Shown here: positions 1-5,211 of the stretch, piece by piece
Layout of the letters: every line of letters begins with the position of its first letter
How positions within the stretch are numbered: position 1 is the stretch's first letter
Assembly: GCA_913061385.1 (NCBI GenBank)
Contig: CAJXTM010000183.1
Location: 1-7,052 of the forward strand
DNA from: an uncultured Rhodopirellula sp.
GTDB lineage: Bacteria; Planctomycetota; Planctomycetia; Pirellulales; Pirellulaceae
Direction of reading: 5' to 3'
Length of the DNA: 7,052 bases
The notes under the pieces: model-generated
Told to the model about the DNA's origin: nothing
Seen by the model: only the letters and a program-made list of their open reading frames with translations
Databases searched by the model: none
Program-made: the position numbers and the translations under genes

Positions 1-46
1 TACACGTAAGGAGTCGTCGGCAGCGTCAGATGTGTATAAGAGACAG
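1..46 (+). other. Untrimmed Nextera i5/read-1 adapter
   Basis: This is synthetic sequence, not genome. Bases 1-5 (tacac) are the end of the i5 flow-cell arm and 6-13 (GTAAGGAG) match the Nextera S505 index. Bases 14-27 (TCGTCGGCAGCGTC) are the read-1 adapter and 28-46 (AGATGTGTATAAGAGACAG) are the 19-bp Tn5 mosaic end. Genomic sequence starts at 47. The index assignment is from memory of the kit; the adapter and mosaic end are unmistakable. Confidence 0.98.
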
Positions 47-192
47 CTTCTGGTTGCTAACGCCCCTGACGCTGAAATCACCGCGTGATGATCTGTAATC
101 GCAAATTCATACAATCGTGCCGGTGTTGCATTATGAATGATGTCTTCAACACTCAAACCGTAACATGACAAATCAATAGGATTGACACTCAT
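47..192 (-). CDS. pckA: Phosphoenolpyruvate carboxykinase (ATP), N-terminal fragment
   Basis: Reading from ATG at 192, 48 complete codons are open up to the left adapter, so the gene is cut at its 3' side by the contig end. The peptide starts MSVNPIDLSCYGLSVEDIIH and continues with NATPARLYEFAI and AVISASGALATR. This resembles the start of ATP-dependent PEP carboxykinases, where a short helix (NASPAxLYExAI) is followed by SSGAL and then, just beyond the cut, SGxKTGRSPxDK. The family (about 530 residues) is cytosolic and converts oxaloacetate plus ATP to PEP, ADP and CO2, the first committed step of gluconeogenesis. The P-loop and metal-binding residues lie outside the window, so activity cannot be judged. 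A GGTGAG ribosome binding site lies 8 nt upstream of the ATG. The gene stands about 350 bp downstream of the DUF1573 gene, so it probably has its own promoter. The call rests on remembered family motifs over 48 residues. Confidence 0.75.
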
Positions 193-200
193 GACGCTGA

Positions 201-206
201 CTCACC
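201..206 (-). promoter_or_regulatory. Ribosome binding site of pckA fragment
   Basis: GGTGAG on the minus strand lies 8 nt before the ATG at 192-190. It supports that ATG as the start of the truncated PEP carboxykinase gene, which otherwise has only 48 visible codons. Confidence 0.6.
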
Positions 207-435
207 GTGATTTTTGACGCGTTTAGAAGCTCGCACAACGTCACCGAAGCAAAACCATGCTCAACGCGATGCCGTCGATACAGGAAGCTCTCTGCAGGAT
301 CCTGTCGAATCGCAGAGTCTAGCGCATGAGCCAATTCATGACGACCCCATTCAAGCCTGTTCTGCGTCAGAGCTAGCTACGCCTGAGCCCCGCATGGCTC
401 GTAACCGACGCTGTTGGCATGCTGCCAATTTGCGT

Positions 436-485
436 CGACACTGTGCAGCGTATCACTTGCAAGTGACCGCACGCTGCTTGTGTTG
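436..485. repeat. Long imperfect inverted repeat / hairpin
   Basis: Nested arms pair around a perfect 14-bp palindrome, TCACTTGCAAGTGA (453-466). The next arms are GCAGCGT (445-451) and ACGCTGC (471-477), with 1-nt and 4-nt bulges on the two sides. The outer arms are CGACAC (436-441) and GTGTTG (480-485), with one G-U pair in plus-strand RNA. As RNA this gives about 18 base pairs with a TGCA loop. There is no T-tract on either side, so it is not a textbook intrinsic terminator. It could be a processed 3' end of the DUF1573 transcript, a structured pckA leader, or a dyad operator centred on the palindrome. Confidence 0.55.
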
Positions 486-501
486 AAGACCCATGAGTTT
501 A

Positions 502-522
502 CCAATGCATTTCAGTGCATGG
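502..522. repeat. Short hairpin downstream of DUF1573 gene
   Basis: CCAATGCA (502-509) pairs with TGCATGG (516-522) with one bulged A and a 6-nt loop. It lies about 20 nt past the DUF1573 stop codon on the minus strand. No run of T follows in the transcribed direction, so a terminator role is only possible, not shown. Confidence 0.35.
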
Positions 523-527
523 AAATG

Positions 528-540
528 ACGGCAGTGCCGT
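528..540. repeat. GC-rich hairpin just after DUF1573 stop
   Basis: ACGGC-AGT-GCCGT forms a 5-bp stem with a 3-nt loop. It begins 3 nt after the TAG stop of the DUF1573 gene on the minus strand. Together with the hairpins at 502-522 and 436-485 it makes a structured 3' end. It is short and has no T-tract. Confidence 0.3.
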
Positions 541-543
541 TGA

Positions 544-1560
544 CTAGTTCGGGCCGCCAGACACGGTCCCCGTGACGACACAGGAAGCTGATTTTTCACC
601 TGGCAAACTGGTCACTATGCGGATTTGCTGCGAAATACGAGCAGCGTTTCCGTCACCCTTGAACTCGACGGACATCAGATGCACCTTCTTTCGTCCCGTG
701 GGGACCTTGAACTGAAACCGCTGGTCCGCGCACTGCACATCCATGATCTCGAATGGTTCATCGCCTCGGACGACAAGCCGTCTTGAAATCACACTGGTCG
801 GTGTCGTCGTGCCGAGACTCACAGCAGCAGGCGAAATGCTAACTGAAGGACGAATACGACCCGCGATCGCCATCTCTGTGGTGGGGAATTGTGCATCATT
901 GCTGATCAAGGTCAGACGTTCGCGGATGTCTCCCTCGTCCATCGATCCATCCAATTTGACCGACATGCGGTATTGCACCTGTCCCTGCGATCGCTGCGGC
1001 GGATCGAGACGCACCTCGAGATTTCGGCAGTGACTTCGAACGTCAGTGATTTCCCAAGCAGTACTTCCCCGGTGCGTTATCGTCACCTCCTGCTCGCGAC
1101 TCGTTCCTGCCGCAAGCTCTCCATAGTTGATTTCCGGAGGATCAAACGTGATGTCTGTACGGATGTAGCCACTCACCTTCAATTGCACTTCGGCGTATGC
1201 GGGGCGATCAAACACCACCGTGATCGTTGCCGACTTCTGACCTACAAAGCTACTCGTATTGAACGTCGCTTTGACAGACGCAGTTTCGTGAGTCTTCAGT
1301 GTCTTTTGGCTAATCGTTGGCGTGGTACATCCACAGCTCGTGCGAACAGCGGCAACGTGCACATCTTCTTCATAAATATTGCTGAAGTCGAAGTGGAAGA
1401 CACTCTTGGTACCACGCCCCACACTGCGAAAATCATAACTCTTCTCCTTGAACATCTTCTCAGCCCAACTTTGGGCTGAGACGTTCTGGGAGAATGCTGG
1501 CAAAAAGATTCCGAATGCAAGCAAGATCGAACATAGACCTCGACGTTCGAAACTGATCAT
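544..1560 (-). CDS. Secreted DUF1573 domain protein
   Basis: The 338-residue product has an N-terminal signal peptide: basic ERR at 5-7, hydrophobic core at about 9-24, and likely cleavage after A29 (VSA-QS). The mature protein starts with a DUF1573 module at about 40-133 carrying the hallmark S75-C76-G77-C78-T79, after FHFDFSN and VAAVRTSCGCTT. Two further immunoglobulin-like beta-sandwich segments follow (about 135-237 and 239-335), judged from alternating hydrophobic strands and repeated GYIRTDI/GRIRPSV-type junctions. The protein should act outside the cytoplasmic membrane, probably as a binding or scaffold module; no enzyme activity is known for the family. Mature cysteines are C76, C78, C178, C277 and C327. 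The ATG at 1560 is directly followed by the signal peptide, so the start is sound. The gene lies 47 bp after maf and is probably cotranscribed with it. Whether C76/C78 bind a metal or form a disulfide cannot be seen. Confidence 0.9.
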   Translation of the reverse strand: MISFERRGLCSILLAFGIFLPAFSQNVSAQSWAEKMFKEKSYDFRSVGRGTKSVFHFDFSNIYEEDVHVAAVRTSCGCTTPTISQKTLKTHETASVKATFNTSSFVGQKSATITVVFDRPAYAEVQLKVSGYIRTDITFDPPEINYGELAAGTSREQEVTITHRGSTAWEITDVRSHCRNLEVRLDPPQRSQGQVQYRMSVKLDGSMDEGDIRERLTLISNDAQFPTTEMAIAGRIRPSVSISPAAVSLGTTTPTSVISRRLVVRGDEPFEIMDVQCADQRFQFKVPTGRKKVHLMSVEFKGDGNAARISQQIRIVTSLPGEKSASCVVTGTVSGGPN

Positions 1561-1607
1561 TGTGCTCTACCGATACTGAATTAGACAAACACGCCAAAAA
1601 CGCCACA

Positions 1608-2291
1608 TCAAGGCAGACGATTGTCAGGTGAACTAATACTTCCTGTATTAACGGTTTCGGCTGTTGCGTTGAAATTTTCCAGTAATTCCACCAATCGCTC
1701 CATTGGTAATCCGACGACATTACTCTCGCTGCCCGACCGCACGAACAGCCAATCGTGGCCATCTTGGTATCCAAATGCCCCGGCTTTGCCTTCCCATTTC
1801 ATGGAATCGAGGTATTCGTCAAGCATATTTTCCGTCAGCGGCAACATTTCCAATTCGGTCCGAACAACATCGACAACGCAGCGATTTTGCTGGGCAGACC
1901 ACAGACACACGCCCGTATAGACGTCATGTCGACGGCCACTGAGCAAACGTAAAATTTCTTCGGCGTGTTCCTGATTGCGAGGTTTTCCAAGAATTTGGCC
2001 AACGCAGGATGCCACCGTATCTGCCGCCAGCACGAAACCAGAATCAATTCTCGAGACTACATCTGCGGCCTTTCGGTAAGCATAGCGAGCCACCATTTCG
2101 GGGGCGGTCTCACGGCTGCACATCCCGCACTCCGCATCATCAGCTGCGACCATCACCGTAAAATCATATCCCGCAGCGGTCAGCAACTGAGCTCGCCTGG
2201 GTGAACCACTTGCCAGAATCAGCGACTCCGCAGTGGGCAGTGAAACTGCTTGCAATCCGCTCATGAACGGTGGTTTACTTGGTTCGCTCAT
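1608..2291 (-). CDS. maf: Maf-family nucleoside triphosphate pyrophosphatase
   Basis: The 227-residue protein carries the whole Maf motif series in order: LILASGSPRR (24-33), LAADTV with the likely catalytic D91 (88-93), GKP (102-104), SGRRHDVYTG (118-127), EGKAGAFGYQ (167-176) and SNVVGLPME (190-198). Maf proteins are cytosolic house-cleaning enzymes that hydrolyse dTTP, UTP or modified nucleotides to the monophosphate and pyrophosphate; some members are linked to septum formation arrest. The KAG and SGRRH motifs resemble the Bacillus Maf/E. coli YhdE branch more than YceF, but AFGYQ replaces the usual AYGIQ, so substrate is uncertain. It is slightly longer than the usual 190-200 residues, with about 20 extra residues at each end. 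Start is ATG 2291; M10 (2264) is an alternative, and neither has a clear Shine-Dalgarno. It begins 32 bp after the DUF3467 gene and ends 47 bp before the DUF1573 gene. Confidence 0.93.
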   Translation of the reverse strand: MSEPSKPPFMSGLQAVSLPTAESLILASGSPRRAQLLTAAGYDFTVMVAADDAECGMCSRETAPEMVARYAYRKAADVVSRIDSGFVLAADTVASCVGQILGKPRNQEHAEEILRLLSGRRHDVYTGVCLWSAQQNRCVVDVVRTELEMLPLTENMLDEYLDSMKWEGKAGAFGYQDGHDWLFVRSGSESNVVGLPMERLVELLENFNATAETVNTGSISSPDNRLP

Positions 2292-2323
2292 CGGGACACG
2301 ACCGCAGAATGAATCGAGGATTG

Positions 2324-3046
2324 TTATGCGTCAGGACTGGTGGGAGGATCTTCTGGTTCGGAAGCTCCATCTCCCTCAGTGCCGGGAGGCGTCCCATCGG
2401 GACCTGATGAGGTGTCACTCGGCGGAGCGGGGTCAGAATTCGGCTCGATATCAGCAGGTTGATCTCCTACCGGTTCGACACTCGCGGTTGCAGCCGACTG
2501 CTGCCGCTGCTCCAACTGCCGAACAGCACTCCTGAGCGATTCTAAAAGCCGTGGCACTTGCCCTGCTGAAACGAATACCCGAGCGCTGACTGCTGACTGT
2601 GGAAAGAAGCTTGTCAGGAAATCGAGCCCGAATTCACTGGCTCCATGACCGATCATCACGCCGTTGGCGTAGACACCACTGAGCACCTCGTCGGGAAGTT
2701 TGAGATCGTCGTAAATTTCCTGGGGTGTTGGACGCCGGGCCTGATTTTGATTCTGTGGAGGCGTCGGTAGCTCTCCGAAGCGTGATTTGTAAAGGTCCAA
2801 GTTGGTATTGAGGGCGTCAATGAACTGCGGCATCACTGGATGCGGCACAATGACTCGGCGGGCAACACGGTGCGGTCTGCCAATCGTTTGCAGAAAGTCG
2901 ACGACGTACTCGCTAGGGCCCGTCATCACGATAGCCCCCGTGCTGAAGCAACCGTCTGCAACATGGTCTGGAACACGTGCTCTGAGGGCTGGATTGCCCT
3001 CGTTGGGATCAGGGCGATCAGCCGGCGAAGGTGAATCCGAGGACAT
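2324..3046 (-). CDS. Tandem DUF3467 domain protein
   Basis: This 240-residue protein appears cytosolic, with no signal peptide or membrane segment. It contains two copies of a DUF3467-like module: copy one at about 33-83 (TGPSEYVVDFL, then RVIV) and copy two at about 125-175 (VYANGVMIGHGASEFGLDFL, then RVFV). The copies align without gaps over 51 residues at an offset of 92, with 13 identities including G, S-E, D-F-L, R-V-x-V and P. DUF3467 has no established function that I know of. The copies are joined by a proline/glutamine-rich linker (about 92-110), and a tail from about 183 to 240 is rich in P, D, E, S, T and G and likely disordered. I chose ATG 3046 because GGGTGA lies 8 nt upstream; ATG 3055 and TTG 3097 are in frame and also possible. 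It heads the cluster DUF3467-maf-DUF1573. Confidence 0.82.
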   Translation of the reverse strand: MSSDSPSPADRPDPNEGNPALRARVPDHVADGCFSTGAIVMTGPSEYVVDFLQTIGRPHRVARRVIVPHPVMPQFIDALNTNLDLYKSRFGELPTPPQNQNQARRPTPQEIYDDLKLPDEVLSGVYANGVMIGHGASEFGLDFLTSFFPQSAVSARVFVSAGQVPRLLESLRSAVRQLEQRQQSAATASVEPVGDQPADIEPNSDPAPPSDTSSGPDGTPPGTEGDGASEPEDPPTSPDA

Positions 3047-3376
3047 GCGTTGCATCACCCGATGTTGCGTGAAATGGTTGGTAAAACAGTTTTCCAAGGC
3101 GTGCTCGACAACAATCTGGCCTTGGGGCAGTCAGTTACAATTCTAAGCATCTCTGCGGAATCGCCCACCCCCAAAGCCAAAACACCCCAATCGTTTTATC
3201 TTCACACCCATCTGTCTTCAACATTCGAGAAACCACACGACACCACAGCTCCACGGGCACCTGCATCTGCAACGAGTTCGTGGATCAAGGCTTTGGTCGC
3301 CGAGCAGGTTTATCAATACTTTCGTGTTTCGCTTGGTTCAAACACCGTTGAAATCAGCCCACGAGGCTCCCCAGAC
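3047..3376. other. Intergenic region between permease and DUF3467 genes
   Basis: This stretch separates the ABC operon from the DUF3467-maf-DUF1573 cluster and should hold a terminator and a promoter, both minus strand. A weak inverted repeat, GTGTTT (3324-3329) with AAACAC (3340-3345), sits about 30 nt after the permease stop, without a T-tract. A TAGAAT box (3140-3145, minus strand) could be a -10 element, but nothing like TTGACA is found 16-18 nt upstream, so I do not call a promoter. A plus-strand frame open through the region (3050-3526) runs antisense into both neighbours and is not supported. Confidence 0.5.
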
Positions 3377-4996
3377 TCACCCCTGCCCCCGTTTCGCCTG
3401 CTCAAGTTCTTGCCTCACGCGTTCAGGAGTCGCGGTTCGACGGGGCCGCACCAGTGCCGAGTTCATGACCAGGATGCCGCACACCCCGAAAACACCCACC
3501 ATTCCAATCACCTGAACAAGCGCTGAACAATCGTCTCCATCTAAAATGCTGGAGAGCGTCCAGACCCAGTTTGTTGCCTGCCATGACGAATACGGGAAGG
3601 ATAAGAAATCGTTGAAGTAGAGCTGAACCCCGTACGGCCCCACAGATGCGAACACAGCCACAACCACCAACGCAGCAAATCCAACCTCAACTCGGGGATT
3701 ATTCTTACGACGCAGGCTTCGCATCAATCCATAGACGAGCAACAAAAAGCATGTCAAATAGGACACGAATGCAAACACAAACTGCATCACCATTCTTTGC
3801 TCACGCGCCGTAAACGAGGAAGTGACCTGCCCATTAAACACAAGCACCGTCCCAACTGCCATCACAGCTATCAAAAACAGATTCAATGTTGAAAAAATCA
3901 AACCTGTTGCGGGGCCGGGGGTCAACCATGTGAGGACAGATCGACCTAAGAAACTTTGCGGTAGGTCTCTCTGAACTCTCGATGTCAGGACGGGTGATTC
4001 CGCAACCAACATACTGCTCGCCAGGGTCCACAGAAGCATCAGTCCGCCCACCCCAAAATATAACATCACAAACACTGCTTCCGTTCCCATGCTCCCCAGA
4101 CTGACCCACGCTGCAACACTCGCGTTGACCAAAAGCAATGCGACGCGGATCTTCGTGGATCGATTCTCGCTGGGCGGGGTTAATTGGGCTGCCGTCAAAG
4201 TCAACAACAGATAGCCCAATGCCGGGGCAAGCAAAACCACTCCGCCCACAATCGGAATCCCTTGGTCAAGGTCATTAGCCCACAAGTTCCCGAACGTAAT
4301 CAACTCATACGCCGCGAGCCCCAGAACCCACTCTGCACCAATAAGCAGCATGATGACGACCAGCAACATCGCGACACGTCCAGTACGAGACTGGGACAGG
4401 GGAGCAAAAAACAAAGCCACGATCGTCATCAGGATGCCAGCGAGCGTCAACATGGCAAGCAGAGCGACCGTCGTCGGGAAATCAACTCCCCTTAGAGTGT
4501 AGGCATATGAAATGCAGGGAAACAACACGACAAAGTACAGCAGCATTTGCAGCATTGCACTGGCGAGCTTGCCCAAAACAATTTGCTTGGGTGACAATGC
4601 CGTGATCGACAGCAGCTCTAAAGTCCCATCATCGATTTCGCCTTCAAGCGATCGGTAAGCAGCTAGAGGCACCACCAGCAACATGGGGAGGGCAAGCACA
4701 AAATAGTACCCAAACATCATTCGGGGCGCAGATGGCGTGTCGTAGATTGCCGGCATCAATGAAAAAGTGCCGACAATGGTCCACGAGAAAGCAGCGAACA
4801 ACAAGAGCGAGAAGGTAATCACGAACTGTCGACTCTTCAACGCCTGCCGAGTCTCTTTGACCAGAATCGGGTTGAACCGATCGCCCCACCTCTCGCACCA
4901 TGCATCAATCTTTTCCATGCGTCGCTGAGAAGAGTTCACAGAATCTCCAGCCATCGCGTCCTGCGGAGAATTCACGGGCGGTACAACAGCAGCCAT
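3377..4996 (-). CDS. ABC-2 type transporter permease, 12 TM
   Basis: From ATG 4996 the product has 539 residues. A cytoplasmic N-terminus of about 56 residues ends in FNPILVKETRQALKSRQF (41-58), which leads into about 12 hydrophobic segments: 57-79, 95-114, 147-168, 177-199, 209-231, 248-269, 283-301, 307-331, 365-387, 403-425, 437-459 and 493-515. After the second segment comes AAYRSLEGEIDDGTLELLS (112-130) and then ALSPKQIVLGKL, the typical ABC-2 permease cytoplasmic region that contacts the ATPase. Twelve helices are twice the usual six, so one chain may supply both membrane halves. It works with the ATPase at 5208-6317 in the inner membrane, most likely as an exporter; the substrate is unknown. 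The GTG at 5047 would add 17 residues but has no ribosome binding site, whereas ATG 4996 has GGGGGAG 6 nt upstream and overlaps the stop of the small ORF as TGATG. Confidence 0.9.
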   Translation of the reverse strand: MAAVVPPVNSPQDAMAGDSVNSSQRRMEKIDAWCERWGDRFNPILVKETRQALKSRQFVITFSLLLFAAFSWTIVGTFSLMPAIYDTPSAPRMMFGYYFVLALPMLLVVPLAAYRSLEGEIDDGTLELLSITALSPKQIVLGKLASAMLQMLLYFVVLFPCISYAYTLRGVDFPTTVALLAMLTLAGILMTIVALFFAPLSQSRTGRVAMLLVVIMLLIGAEWVLGLAAYELITFGNLWANDLDQGIPIVGGVVLLAPALGYLLLTLTAAQLTPPSENRSTKIRVALLLVNASVAAWVSLGSMGTEAVFVMLYFGVGGLMLLWTLASSMLVAESPVLTSRVQRDLPQSFLGRSVLTWLTPGPATGLIFSTLNLFLIAVMAVGTVLVFNGQVTSSFTAREQRMVMQFVFAFVSYLTCFLLLVYGLMRSLRRKNNPRVEVGFAALVVVAVFASVGPYGVQLYFNDFLSFPYSSWQATNWVWTLSSILDGDDCSALVQVIGMVGVFGVCGILVMNSALVRPRRTATPERVRQELEQAKRGQG

Positions 4997-5211
4997 CAAA
5001 CACTCCCCCAAAATGAATAGCCAGCGAGCACCAAGATTAAAGTCCACAACTGAACCAAGCTTGAAATCTGCAACCGGCGGGGCAGCCCCCGATTTTCATC
5101 AACCCGTATCACCAAAAATCTAAAAGACGACTCACCCAGACCATGGGAAGAATGATCACAATATTCATTCCTGTCATTTGCCACATTCATTGGTTTCGTC
5201 TGTTTTCTCAC
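4996..5211 (-). CDS. Small single-pass membrane protein, coupled between ATPase and permease
   Basis: This 71-residue frame is not a family I recognise. It starts at GTG 5211, overlapping the ATPase stop as GTGA, and ends with TGA overlapping the permease ATG as TGATG. A GAGGGG ribosome binding site lies 8 nt before the GTG. The first 50 residues are polar (MRKQTKPMNVANDRNEY..., then FRFLVIRVDENRG), and residues 51-69 (SLVQLWTLILVLAGYSFWG) are a likely transmembrane helix close to the C-terminus. The basic stretch PRRLQ before the helix suggests a cytoplasmic N-terminus. Without this gene there would be a gap of about 210 bp inside an otherwise overlapping operon. By context it may be an accessory subunit or a coupling cistron for the permease; that is inference. 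The alternative is that the permease starts at 5047 and this frame is chance. Confidence 0.5.
   Translation of the reverse strand: MRKQTKPMNVANDRNEYCDHSSHGLGESSFRFLVIRVDENRGLPRRLQISSLVQLWTLILVLAGYSFWGSV
5003..5009 (-). promoter_or_regulatory. Strong ribosome binding site deciding permease start
   Basis: GGGGGAG on the minus strand, 6 nt before ATG 4996, fits a Shine-Dalgarno for the 539-residue permease. The longer start at GTG 5047 lacks any such site. The motif lies inside the last codons of the small ORF, which is usual for coupled genes. Confidence 0.6.

Larger units (their letters stand above)
207..543. other. Intergenic region between DUF1573 gene and pckA
   Basis: No convincing gene is present on either strand. 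A plus-strand open frame at 214-486 uses a TTG start, has no domain-like pattern and overlaps the hairpin region. The stretch should contain the 3' end of the DUF1573 transcript and the promoter and leader of pckA. I found no good -35/-10 pair on the minus strand. The part nearest the DUF1573 stop holds three inverted repeats (436-485, 502-522, 528-540), listed separately. The part from 207 to about 435 shows nothing I can name, and no tRNA-like fold was seen. Confidence 0.6.

Noticed and set aside
28..46. Tn5 mosaic ends at both contig ends as a natural transposon.
   Set aside because: They are attached to Illumina index and flow-cell sequences, so they come from library preparation, not from an integrated element.
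214..486. A 90-codon plus-strand frame in the DUF1573-pckA gap.
   Set aside because: TTG start without ribosome binding site, composition rich in R, H and C, no domain pattern, and it overlaps a strong inverted repeat. It would also be the only plus-strand gene.
889..1479. A 196-codon plus-strand frame opposite the DUF1573 gene.
   Set aside because: It is a shadow: the minus-strand reading has a signal peptide, the SCGC motif and regular beta strands, whereas this one has no recognisable feature.
3140..3145. TAGAAT on the minus strand upstream of the DUF3467 gene as a -10 promoter box.
   Set aside because: No acceptable -35 hexamer lies 16-18 nt upstream, and a single hexamer is expected often by chance.
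3202..3288. Minus-strand TTG-started frame reading LIHELVADAGARGAVVSCGF, protein-like in composition.
   Set aside because: It has only 28 codons, no ribosome binding site, and two stops just upstream, so it is neither an extension of the permease nor a supported small gene. It could be a gene remnant but there is nothing to test it against here.
3050..3526. A 158-codon plus-strand frame open across the gap between the DUF3467 and permease genes.
   Set aside because: Both ends run antisense to well-supported coding sequence, the start lacks a ribosome binding site, and the translation shows no family-like pattern. A stop-free frame of this size opposite coding DNA is common.
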